From contig NC_060892.1 in assembly GCF_014805685.1 (NCBI RefSeq), positions 26,136,560 through 26,200,559 of the forward strand: DNA of 64,000 nucleotides, written 5' to 3'. Both the position numbers and the translations under genes were made by a program. Positions 23,429 through 34,898 of this stretch are shown one piece after another (within the stretch, counting starts at the first letter, position 1; the number at the start of each line of letters is the position of its first letter). The stretch is from Silurus meridionalis. Taxonomy: Eukaryota > Chordata > Actinopteri > Siluriformes > Siluridae. The notes beneath the pieces are model-generated. The model saw only the letters and a list, made by a program, of their open reading frames with translations. It ran no database searches and was not told the DNA's origin.

Positions 23429-24354
23429 TGTTTGTGTGTTAAAGTTAAAAACACAAGATAGCAGGGAAAAATCTGATCCGATAACAGGATGCAGTTTCGT
23501 GTTCTACTTCATCATTAAATCTGTGCCAAACACTGATGATATGAACAGGACCCTCACTTCTGCTCAGTGTTACCAAGAATAGCAGTGACTTAATGGAGGT
23601 CTGAAAGCCACTGATACTGGATTGTTCCTCTGGCAGGACGTAGCCTTATAAGACAATGGAACCATATTTTATATTTTGGCCAAAGGAATGGCTTGTGTTG
23701 CTGTTCGGTCCACAGATTGTTAACATTTTTGTGCTGTGATTCAGTGCCATTTGCTGGAAGACTCCATCCATGTAGTTGCATGTCGTTCTCTCTGATCTCA
23801 TTTTTTAGACATGATTGAGCTCCTGAAGCATAATCTGTCCCAGGCGGGCATCGAGCTGGAGACGTGCTCGAATTTGCATAAGGCCGCTGAGAATCTTCAG
23901 ACTGCAGCTGAGATGCAGAAGCAGAGTTGCCAGTCCAGCATGCAGTATATAAAGAAGCAACTGTGAGTTATTTTTATCTTTTATACGTGTCTTCATAATT
24001 CAGGAAAACTTTCAGTACTGGAATGAAAAGAATTTCATCAGACTAAAAATAAAACATCTGCTGAACCATAAGGTGAAGCTTCATAGCATAGTTTCTGCTT
24101 GATTGTAGAGAAAAGTGCAAAAGTCCTCCTCAATTGAACCCGGAAATGATGGACCTCCTGGACCCAGAAACGGGATTTTCCTGGTTGGGGTTTTGTGCAT
24201 CAGCTTTCTTTTAATACCGTGTAAGTATGAGAAGATGATTGCGCTATTTTGTTCATCCTTGTTTCGATAATGACATCGTAATAAGGTGAAATGTCGCATG
24301 ACCTCTGTGCTGAAGTGATTAATGAATGTATTTTTGTGTGCTTTTGTTTCAGAG
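21601..24354 (+). CDS. Tetherin (BST2)-like type II membrane protein with coiled coil and GPI signal
   Basis: Five exons are joined by GT-AG introns: 21601-21924, 22519-22615, 23809-23962, 24111-24220 and 24353 onward, where the split TAG stop is completed. The product is 228 aa. Residues 1-11 are a short cytoplasmic tail. Residues 12-33 form one hydrophobic segment. Residues 40-195 are Leu/Lys/Glu-rich and heptad-like, with cysteines 44, 104, 160 and 181 and N-glycosylation sequons at 79, 98, 114, 131, 135 and 149. Then comes a Ser/Pro/Gly linker (197-212) and a terminal hydrophobic run, GIFLVGVLCISFLLIP, as in a GPI attachment signal. One membrane segment, a disulfide-capable coiled coil and a GPI tail together are the plan of tetherin, an interferon-induced factor that holds budding enveloped particles at the cell surface. 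Human tetherin is 180 aa. PLVAP, its proposed paralogue, lacks a GPI signal. Homology is not shown by residue identity here. The GPI tail depends on which of two AGs starts exon 4. Confidence 0.65.
22470..22508. repeat. (GT)n microsatellite next to the exon 2 acceptor
   Basis: About 19 GT units end 10 bp before the exon 2 acceptor (tatgtttcag), so length changes here could affect splicing. Confidence 0.95.
22519..22615 (+). CDS. Tetherin-like gene, exon 2: glycosylated coiled-coil segment
   Basis: Acceptor tgtttcag, donor caag|gtagg, 97 nt, ends in phase 1. Reads VLLNDNITALKDEIDLHKAI and on to ITLQQ, with three N-x-T sequons and continuing heptad spacing. Confidence 0.75.
22860..23080. repeat. 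Degenerate CTGT/CTCT polypyrimidine repeat
   Basis: About 220 bp of ctgtctgtctctct-type sequence inside intron 2 of the tetherin-like gene. Open frames over it are artefacts. Confidence 0.9.
23378..23426. repeat. (GT)n microsatellite
   Basis: About 24 GT units in intron 2 of the tetherin-like gene. Confidence 0.95.
23809..23962 (+). CDS. Tetherin-like gene, exon 3: coiled coil
   Basis: Acceptor cattttttag, donor caact|gtgagt, 154 nt, ends in phase 2. Reads DMIELLKHNLSQAGIELETC onward to QYIKKQL. It contains sequon N149 and cysteines 160 and 181, candidates for inter-chain disulfides. Confidence 0.75.
24111..24220 (+). CDS. Tetherin-like gene, exon 4: linker and GPI-type hydrophobic tail
   Basis: The acceptor region reads ttgattgtagag. 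Using the second AG, the exon reads KVQKSSSIEPGNDGPPGPRN followed by a 16-residue hydrophobic run. The donor ccgt|gtaagt then makes the stop TAG with the first two bases of exon 5. Using the first AG, two bases earlier, shifts the frame to LEKCKSPPQLNPEMMDLLDP and onward, ending CASAFF-TAA within this exon, with no good GPI signal. The GPI frame is favoured because small residues, a spacer and a hydrophobic end fall in order. Confidence 0.6.
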
Positions 24355-24361
24355 CGGATCT

Positions 24362-24410
<49 letters not shown>

Positions 24411-24646
24411 CGGATACATATTTCAGTACAACACTGTTTCTAGACACCCGTATGACTTGTGACGTTCATCTGGACTCCAAGCACATGCTACTTTTGTATG
24501 GAAAAGCGCCACTGTAAAACACACACGAATGTTCAGTTCCTGTAAGAGTTAATTACCTTCAAAAAGAATATAATAATAATAATTATAATGCTAATAATAA
24601 TATAGGGTTTCTAATTCCAGTAATTGTTTTTTGAGCTTAAAATAAA
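24353..24646 (+). terminator. Tetherin-like gene, exon 5 / 3' UTR with polyadenylation signal
   Basis: After the acceptor ttttgtttcag at 24352, the first two bases complete the stop codon. A (GA)n tract follows at 24367-24408. AATAAA occurs at 24641-24646, so the UTR would be about 300 nt. Confidence 0.55.
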
Positions 24647-26020
24647 ATACAGACTGAATTTCTGGGTTTATATTTTTATCAGAGACGTGTCTCTATTCAG
24701 TAAAATTTATATCTGTTTATTTCAACCATATTATCCTGCTGTGTTACGGATTGTCAGGTATAAATTATTGCATTAGGACAAAACAAGATCAATCACGAGC
24801 TACGTAATCTACTATATTCATTATTAATTTACATAAAAAAATTAGCATATCTACAGTAATTAAAATAAAAAAGTGACCAGGCCTTAAATTCTAGACTTTT
24901 TGGGTGCATTTTTAATTAAATGCAGCCATAAATATTTATATATAAAAAATAAAAAGTAAAATACTTTTATATGTTTATATAAAATATCACTATATATATA
25001 TACATACAGTATATCGTTATATATATTAAATTACTTCTTTTCATTTACTTCTTTATTTTACTAAAAAGAAACTGGGCTTCCTGCTGTAAAGTTGCCCGAA
25101 GCAGATGAACTTAAACTCAGCTCTTAATGAAAAAAGACAATATAATATAATAATAGAAAGAACAATTTTGCTGTTCATTCAAGCAAATTCCACTCCAGAC
25201 CTTTTCATGCAAAATAATGCAGAATTTATGAGAAAAGTGTCTCCACATGTTTTCCTTTAACTTTTTTTGTACACTGGCATCATTTAATATATAAATATAT
25301 AAAGAAAAAGCATTATGAAATTGCATTAAACTAATTTATGAAATCATTTAGAAGAACACAATTAGAATGTGTGTGTGTGTGTGTGTACGACACCCAGGCC
25401 AGACTTGAGCTAGAAATGTTTTTCCTTGGTATATTTTGCTGTAATTGAATTCCTTCTCCTGCCTCGAGGCTGCAGACGGAGAGTATCTCGGACTATATTT
25501 GGCCTGGTTTACATTGGGATGTGGATTTACTTTAGCGGTAGTGTCGTTACGCAGCAGCAGCTCGGTGAGATTCGGGGTTTGTACTTGACGTCGTGCTGTT
25601 TTACTGAAAATCACCTGCACAAAAGATGTAAAATAAATGTCTAAAGTTTGGAATCTCCTTTTCCACTATTCCTGAAACTAAACAATGTAGTTAAAATCGG
25701 ACATTACCCAGAAGCCAGTTGGGATCTGACTCAAATTAGCCAACACGTGATACGGCTTAGTAACTGTTGTTAGGAGGAGCACAAATACACAGGAGTGAGA
25801 AGCCTGAGAGTGCTGGAAGTTCTGAGTGTACTGGAAATAATGTGGAAATAAAAAAACTTTAAAAAAACCAGACTTTCTGAATTCTTTGGGTTTGTCTTCG
25901 TGGTGATAAAGACAGGAGACGGAAGTGATGCAGTAACACTGTGTACGTGCAGGAAAGTATTTACAGATAAAATAATTGGCCACTTTAATAGGAACGCCTT
26001 CTGTTCGCGCATGTAGTCCA
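24647..26020. other. Intergenic region between the tetherin-like gene and wdr18
   Basis: AT-rich, with ATATAT runs near 24940-25030 and a short (GT)n tract at about 25368-25386. No exon was recognised on either strand. Confidence 0.6.
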
Positions 26021-26033
26021 TTTGCACGGAGAA

Positions 26034-26078
26034 ACTACATTTCCCATCGAGTCGCGAACCCGTACCGGAAATGACGTG
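26034..26078 (+). promoter_or_regulatory. wdr18 promoter: ZNF143-type and ETS/CRE-type sites
   Basis: actacatttccca at 26034-26046 matches the core of the ZNF143 (Staf) motif ACTACAnnTCCCA. ccggaaatgacgtg at 26065-26078 is a composite ETS site and CRE half-site. Both are typical of vertebrate housekeeping promoters. They lie 63-107 bp before the wdr18 ATG. No TATA box is seen. Confidence 0.6.
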
Positions 26079-26140
26079 TGGTTTTTCTAGCAAACCACAC
26101 CCCCCTTCGTTCCAAAATACTCGCGCTTTGTGCGGCCAAG

Positions 26141-26349
26141 ATGTCTGCGCCCGTGGAGGTGGTGCTCACTGCGGATTCTTCAGGGCAGCTGTGGAACTGT
26201 GCCGTTTTTGACCCTCACACCGGAACGAACCTCCTCTCATACCGGGAGGAAACTCATCCGCCCGCTCTTTAACCATCTTAAACGGGGAATACATCCTCGG
26301 AGCTCAGCTGGGCAAGAACTTCATCAACGTGTGGGAGATACAAAGGAAG
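26141..26349 (+). CDS. wdr18: wdr18 exon 1 (start; contains apparent 1-bp deletion)
   Basis: ATG in gccaagATGtct starts [20 protein letters not shown], like other WDR18 N-termini. After TNLLSYR the frame runs into TAA at about 26271. From about 26271 the other frame reads [20 protein letters not shown] and ends WEIQRK at the donor aag|gtaaga, exactly the family sequence. One missing base in cgggagg (about 26243-26248) explains both. Adding one base would give exactly 70 codons and phase 0. Confidence 0.9.
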
Positions 26350-29300
26350 GTAAGAAGATCTCGGGTACAGCCGCGTCCCAATCCGCCTGGTCCCCCTGAA
26401 CATCTGCCCTACACGGGGTATAAAGAAACCGCGTCTCTCCCGTGACCGCGTGAACTTTATCTACAGAACACCGCGTGTCTGCGTTTATCTGGATTTTAAA
26501 TCATGATGTTTGAGTATTTCTCAATATAACAGATTAAACATGATCTAATGTTAGTTAGATGTCCAGCTGCATCTTCTCCCTGTGTAGTGTACAGACTTGC
26601 ACATGTCCTCCACCTGTCCTGTCCTGCTGTCTCCACAAACCACGCCCACTTCAACCCATCAGCCAATCAAGTCAACTACATCCATTTTTATTATCTATCC
26701 ATTCTTCCTTAGTTTGTTCTTTTTTTATCCAGCCACCTTCATCCATTGTACCTATCAATTCTTCTTCTTCCTCTTCCTTTGTGCCCTTCTTTTTTATCTA
26801 TCCGTTCATCCATTTTTAATCTGTCCATCTGTCTGTCCACATTTATCCACTTTCTAATTAATTCCTTTTCTTCATCTTCCTACGTTCCTATTTTTTGTCC
26901 ATCCATTTTTTTTATCCATCTTTCTTTATTCACGTGGTTTCTTTGTTTTTTTCTTTAATGAATAAATATTCACACCATTCTGAATGAACCACATTCGAGC
27001 TGATGTGAAATAATAATGAATCATTAATAGATTCAGTAGCTGATTAACAGCAATAACCTAAAAGAGAGGTGTTCTTCATGTTGTGTGTTTTGGGTCTGGT
27101 GGGACTGAGACTGGAATTGAGAAGACTTTCATTAGAGGCTGGATGACAGACGTCTTACGTCTGCGTGTAAACGTTCATTAGCAGGAAGCTTCCAAACTCT
27201 GGACAATACGTTAGAACTTCTCAACAGTGTGATTCACACAGAGCAACACTTATGTAAAATAGAATTGAACTTTATTACAAAAATGTAAAACATACTGAAT
27301 CATGAAAATGTGATCAAGAAAATAAATATTAATATAGTCATTAATAAATATAATAATATGCATTATAAATATTATAAATAAAATATAGCGCTCTTCGTGC
27401 AGCACGCAGTCTCGCGCGTAAAAACAAATGGCACATGACATGTGAGTGATTTGCCACTAGAGGCCGCTCTCGTAATGACACCAAGAGGTCTAGTAATCGA
27501 CTATCAGTGGCGATTAATTGTGAAAACCGATTAGTCAATTCAGTCGACCTCTAGAATATAACGTGTGCATGTATTTACATTTACATTATAAACAAACACA
27601 CTGCATCACAACCCTAGAGCTGAATTATCACTTACATGCTTATTTGATAAAAAGTGAGATATTGAAGTCTTTGCTCATTTGCACACAATTCCATATAAAT
27701 GACGTGAAATATGTAAAACGTGAAACTTACTTCTGTTCTCTCTTTAACGTCTCATTTTTAGGACCAACTGCAGCAGAAAATCGTGTGTCCTGGAATCGTA
27801 ACCTGCCTAACAGCCTCCCCTGATGGAATCTACGTGCTGGCTGGTATCGCTGAAGCCATTTATCTATGGGAGGTGAGCAACGATAATACAATCTGTATTC
27901 CTCACTCTCAATAAATAAAGTAAAAGAATAAATCGATCATGTTGATTGATCTCCAGCTGGTTTGGTGTGATAGGCATGTTTGTGGCACTGCATATCTGTT
28001 CATCAGGGAGAAGAGTGGGGCGAGAAAAACGAAATCATCTGGGTTTTTTTATTTGTTTAGTTATAATTCATATACTTGAATCATTTTAATCCATATCAGT
28101 GCAGATTTAGCAAAAACAATTTAAAGGTGTGATTTGCTCCTGCCATCAAGCAGCTCCTGACTGCACAGATTAATAAACTCATCGTTTTTTTTTTTTTTAT
28201 GGAAAAAAATGCTTTAGAAGTATTGATTGTCAATTTTAACATTTACTAATACATTTCTACATGTATTTTCTTTTTATCTGTTAACTTTTTTTTTTAATAA
28301 ATGCACAATAAACTCAAAGATACAGTGTCCTAACAAACAGCATGTAGCGTCAGGGATTCGCCTCTAGAGGTCGCTCTTGTACTATAAAATACGCAAAAGA
28401 CGCAAATCGGAAAAAGCGGTAGATTTTTGCCGCTAGTTCCAGCGATCAACTCTCACTGCCGATTAATCGCAAAACCAATGATTTTAGTAGAACCTCATCG
28501 ACTCTTAAAAATGGAGTACTTCTGTATTTCTTTCAGTCGTTTTTCTGCGATTAAATAATGAATTGTTCATTTTTTTTTATTTAAAATCGCAGCAAAAGAC
28601 TTTTGAGGGTAAAAGACGATAATCGAATCGACTCAAAAAGCATTTAAATCCGAGTTTTACACGACTGAAAGGAGCATGGCAAGATTTCAAATGTTCATAC
28701 TGAAGTCATTTCTTCACGTCCATTTTAACATAATTATTATGCCACATGATCAGATCACTTCTAGTTTACATATCTGAAAAAACTATTCCAAAAAGATCTA
28801 AAGACGAATTAAAAATCCTCGACTGATCAAATAACGATCAACTTATTATTAAACCCATTCTGAAAGAACCAGATGTTGATTCCCTACACAGCTGGAGGAT
28901 GGCGTCTTGTTGCTTGTGACGTCTCTCAGGCCTTTCCACGCTGAAGCAGGGTCACTGGATGAAATCTGATCTTCTCGTTGTTGTATGTTAAATCCTGAGT
29001 CTTGGAAAAAATGCAGAAATCCTCACAGAAACTGATATTAGACGTTACAGAGTCTGTGAGCTTCATCCAGATCAGAGGCAGCAGCTTCAAAAACACTACT
29101 CAGTGCAGTAAAAACAGGCTTGTGATGTCTGCTCTTTCATTGCTCCATCTTTTTACAGTCTTTACCACAGATTGAAGTTTAAGATGAAGCAGGCGGTGGT
29201 CCGAGTCTTAAAGCAGCTCAGGTGATGGAGCGATATGCCTCCTTTATTGTGGTGTAGCCGTGGTCTAGAACGGTTTTACACGTAATATGCTGTTTAGAAT

Positions 29301-32300
29301 TGTGGAAGTTCCAGTGCGAGGTACAGCATGTGAGTCCACGTGTTGTTGCTCACGTGTCTGAATTCAGCTATAACGACGAAACACGTGGGACTGGAGGTGA
29401 ACGTGTGGATATACAGCATCCGCGAGCATGATAATAATATGAATGTATAAATGTGCTGTTTATATTTTGGTGCTCTGGTATGTGGAAATGATCATACACA
29501 TGTTTTGAGGGTTGAATCATTAGATTTATGTACGTTGTAGGTTTCTACTGGAAACTTGCTGGTGATTTTGAACCGTCATTACCAGGACCTGAGCTGTCTG
29601 CGTTTCACAGACGACAGCAGCCATTTTGTGTCTGGAGGAAAAGACAATCTGGCACTCGTATGGAACCTCGCCAGGTACGTGATGATTTATTCATTTTCCT
29701 CGTTTTTATACGCCTCTGTGCAGCTGGAGCAGAGGGTGAACCCGACTTCCTTTGAACAAATCATTTTTTCAGTTTTTTTGTACTATTGTGGAGTTATGTT
29801 TTATATATTTTTGTTATGAAGTTCATTTTCCAAATAAATTCCACATGAAGCCCAGTTTGAGTATTAAGTTTAGATCTCATTTGTGTGTAATATTAAATCA
29901 TTACACGTTTTCAAATACAGTTTTTTCAATGAATTAAAGTTTCCCCAAACATACACTGCAATATAATATTTGTATAATAATACAGCATTATTTATTCCAT
30001 ATATAATACACTTTGATTCAGAGTTATAGGAACTCTTTTTCCTTTATTTTCTTTACTAAACTGCTCATATTTTCTGTGGAACATTTCTCCGTTTTTGACT
30101 CTTCCTGTGTGCAGTTGCGTCCTCATGACTGTAGATGGCACTGTACGTCTTTAAAAACATCAGCCTGGCGCGAAACACACAGTTTCAGGAAAAAAAATAA
30201 ACAATCTTTATTCCAGACACATTAGAATTCCTGGTCTGTCAGTGGAAATAGATGTAGGACAGAGAACCGGCTGAGATTTACATCTGCATTTATTTATCCA
30301 GCCAACACTTTTATCCAAACTCATAAGCGAGACGTTCTACACTCCGCTCGGGGTGATGGAGGAGCTCATGGTGATCTCTGTGCGGTAGAAATGCGTTTCC
30401 ACTTAAACAATTTGGTGCAAATGAGAAGCAACCTGAGATCATAGTGCTGAGAATCCTGGAGAACCCTATCCAGAGCTATGAGTAATCCAGTCTGTTATCT
30501 GTACATGGTAATTCATCTGTTGATGTGTGTAGTGCAGCAGGTGGTGCTGAAGGTCCTACACACCAAATGAAACCTTGTTTCGTGGAAGTCAGGATGAATT
30601 TTTTTTTTCTTTCAGTTTTCCGTTTGTCCCATCAGCAACTATGAATAATAAAATAATTAATGAATAGCGTTGAAAAAAACATCTTTGCCGCTGTACCGCT
30701 CATACCACGGATTCGTTCATGCCATGTGAGCTGTGGTACAACAGGTGAGTTATCTAACGCTCTACACTCGGACCTCGGTGGTGAAATCGCCATCACTTGG
30801 TTTCTTGTAAACGTGGAGCAGCGTGGAGCAACATGGAGCAACATGGAGAAGCGTGGAGCAGCATGGATCAGCATGGAGCAACTTAAAGCAGCGTGGAGCA
30901 ACGTGGAGCAGCCTGGTGTAGCGTGGAGCAGCGTGATGCGGCCCATCGGATTCCAGTGGTGACTGATGCCAAGGGTTCAGCTGCTAATAGAAATCACAGA
31001 GATCCGCTCTAATGGGAGTTTGGAAGAAAGTCAAGCAGGAGTTTCCCAGAGTGAAAAAAAAAATAAACGAGCCTGAAGTGAATGTGGGGGAAAAACAAAC
31101 AAACGCTTGCATCATCTATGTTTTTATGCCGTGATACGACTGAAGAAATCATACATCCTACATCAAGGGATGCAGGAAACCACAAAAGGCTCAGATCCTG
31201 CGTGTAGGAAGAGAAATAGTTTTGCTGTTTTGCGACTAATCTCCGGTTTTAGCCGAGCGCTCGGTATCTTCTGTCTCAAGCTTCCAGATGTTAAACACCT
31301 CGATTGTCTCAAGAAGCCACCAGATCAATATGGATCAATATTCAGTATTCTAACAGTGTTTCTGAACTCTCGGCCGTACCCTCCGGTTCACCTCTGGAGT
31401 GAATGATTTTTTTTAACAGCGCCTGAAGTCACGCTCTCGGTACCGACCGGTTAAAAAAAAACATTATTGTACCATCTCTTTACATTCGAGCTGAATGTGA
31501 TATATATAATGCACAGCGTGGAGCTGTGAATATTTTGGTGTCGTTCTCTCCGTCATGCTCTGACGTGGTTCTCGGAGAACGCTGAAAAATCCCCCTCATG
31601 GCATTCCTGATGTCCGTGTCCTTCGCCGTTAAGTGACAGTGTTGAGTGCGATGTAGCATGAAGAATCTGGCGACGAGGAGAATGTTAAAGCACAAAGACT
31701 GCTGCCTCTGTATAATTACCCTCCTGCCCGTGAAGGATCGGGACGGCTTCAGGGAATCTTCGAGGCGAGGAAGGAGCGTGATGAACGTTCCAGCAACAGC
31801 GTCAGAACATAAACATAAAAAAGAATAATTTAAATTACATTTCCTTAACGATGATGATGAGGTGGCTTTGATCCGAATCTCACGTGTGACGGTGACAATG
31901 TCTTTTGACACACTGACTTATGAAGGTCGGTGCTCCCTGTGACTGTGCATGTGGCCTTGTGCTGCCATCTGTTGGCGTATTACTAAACTGGTCTCGAAAC
32001 TTTTTGATCACCTCATATAACAAACTTTATACATATTTAATAACGTATTTATCTGAAGTTGCTTTGGGACAATTTCCATTATGAAAAGCGTTTTGCAAAT
32101 GAAAAATGAATCCGATGTAGATTTTTATCGACTCATCAGTGCGTTAGATGATATTTAGTTGAGGTTTGTATATTAAAATCGAACTTTTAGAGCTTTAATG
32201 TTGCAGATTCCACATCAGCTAAAAGTTTGGTCACAAACAAACTGAAAACTATCTGATCATCTTAAGGTGTCCTGCTGCTGAAGTACAAACTGGGGATGTG

Positions 32301-32931
32301 TCCATGTTGTTATAGTGAGAACTTCCTCCAATTCTCTGTTCTGGAAAGTAAGTTTCTCGTGATTTCCCGAATCAGACTACAGGGATTTAAAAACGTGCAG
32401 CTCAACACAACAAATAAATAATTAACGCCGATCCTGGACCAGGGCTTTAATGATAATCACACCAGACATTACATCGAGGTTCAGTTTGACATCTCTGTGA
32501 CTTCGGCTTTGTGTCAGACAGGTGGGTTCGATTCTTCAGAAGTTGTAGATCTGACCTCAGATCTGGAGTAAGCGTTCCACCGCCGAGCGCTTTCCTGTTC
32601 CTGGCTCACTTATGCAACACCTGCGTGATTTCTATTGAGTTTCATGTAAATTAGACGAGAGGCATGACAGCTTCATGAATCAGAGACGGCTTCTGTCACG
32701 CGTCGTTCCCCGTGCCGGAGTCTGCCGATGTCGGCGTGTGGCTCCGATTTAATAACGACCTCCGCTAATAATAATAATAATATTAATAATAATAATCACC
32801 TGGACCTTCGTCACATCTGTAATAACACTGACCTTTTGAGTATCGATACAGACGTCTTGGAATCGATGTTCTCTTGGACGTGTTTAAAGTTCTGGTCACG
32901 TTTAAAGCTTAGTCATGGCCTCTACCTCCAC

Positions 32932-32969
<38 letters not shown>

Positions 32970-34846
32970 TGGATACAAAGGCTATTTTCACGCTTACTCT
33001 CTTGAGGCGGTGCTCAGGATTGAGTCACGTATGGTGTTCACTCCACAGCCAAATTCACTTGTAGCAAACGCCAGACTTCTGTTTCTCAGGTGGAGGAGAG
33101 AGATTTGTCTCCGAATCGCACCTGGGTTTCAGAACAGCTTTCATGTTTTCTTACCAGCCCTGCTGCATGATGGCTTCAGGTCCAGGTTGTGAAGTGTTCA
33201 CTGAATATTTCATTTTTACTGTATATTAGAAAATCATTAAATGTGCCATGTGTACAGCTTCAGACAATTCACTCGTTAAGACACGTTGGGACTCGTTAGG
33301 ACTCGTTATGAATCTGTTTTGACCTTCAATAAACATGTCTAACCCAAACAACTGACAACCTGAAAGCTTTAAACTCACGAGAGTCTGAAATTTCTTCATG
33401 AAGCAACTGCAATTTTAACATTTTTCAACATTTTAATGAAACTTCCTGTACGGCCTTTTTGCCCTGCAAGTCTTCATATAAAGATACGAAGGACCTTACA
33501 GCAGGGTTTTGTAGCTGAGAAACACCATTTTAACCTGCAAAAACATAATCTACATGAAAGAGTCAGAAACCTTCCCTGCAAACTCATCACAAAAGAGAAC
33601 GTTGGATGTGTGCAGAATAATATCTAGACAGATCTCTGTGTCGCTATCCGGATCCGTCTGTGATACGGGAAAAAAGGTGTGGCGCAGAAGGAGGTGAAAA
33701 GAAGATTCTTTTACAGCAGAAATGAAGAATTTTAGGGTCTTAGCTTAAAGTGCTACCAAAAAAGATTGTTTTCTGAAAGAAAAAAAAAGATTTGTTAACA
33801 TTTTGTGATGTATTCCTCAGCAGGTAAAACAGTACTCATCATCTTAGCGTATTATATACCATGGCATAGAGATCAACCTCTAGTGGATTTACTGATCACG
33901 ATTACCAGGTTGTGGCTGATAAATGGATACTGGATAAAAAAAAAACAAAGAAAACGCTTCATGTAAAATAGAACTGAACTTTATTACAAAAAAAAAAAAC
34001 AGTCATGAAAATGTTCTAAATTAAATAAATATAAATATATTCATTATATAATCAATACATTTATTTATATAAGTAATAAATTATAAATGATAAATATTAT
34101 ATTGCGCTCTCCGTGCAGTCTCGCACACAAAAACAAGCAGCACGCAGTGTTGGTTATTCGCCTCTAGAGGCCGCTCCTGTAATGACAACGGACTGGAAGC
34201 TGGAAAAACTATCGATATGGATTTTTGTCGATAGCTGATATTTCCAGCAATCAACTGGTAAAACCCACTGATCGGTCGATCTCTACTGTGGTGTGTGTGC
34301 TTCCATGAAATTCCATGAACAACATCATGGGATTGCATTTGCTGATGCATATTATGTCGCCTTCATTTTTTTGCCAAAACACCTTCCAGAAGCTCTGATG
34401 ATCTCTCAGGAGGAAAACAAAGGCTCCAAATGCTGTCAAACTGCAGATGATAAGCATCGGTGGGATTAACGGTTTGCTGTGCTGCTCCGGTTCTTGTGCC
34501 AGACTCAGGGCTGATGTTCATGACAGCTGTTTTAGCAGACAGGTTGGCTTTACCAGGGGTTCAGGCAGGTGATGCAGGGCTGAAAGAATGGACATCCAAT
34601 GTCTTTCTCCTTTCATCTGTCCTGCTGTCTGTTCCTGCTCTTGCATAGTCTCCCACCAAAGTTCTTTTGCTCTCTTGATTTTTGTTTGTCTTTCTTCAGC
34701 ATGTGTTTCTATTTTTCTTCTTTTCTTTTCCACTTGCCTCTGTTGCTCTTTCGGCTGTTTCTGGATCTCGAGCTCAGACTGAAACAAAATAGATGAAAGC
34801 TTTAGTTAAATGTGATGTGTTAAATTGGATCTCTGAGCTCTTGTGT

Positions 34847-34898
<52 letters not shown>

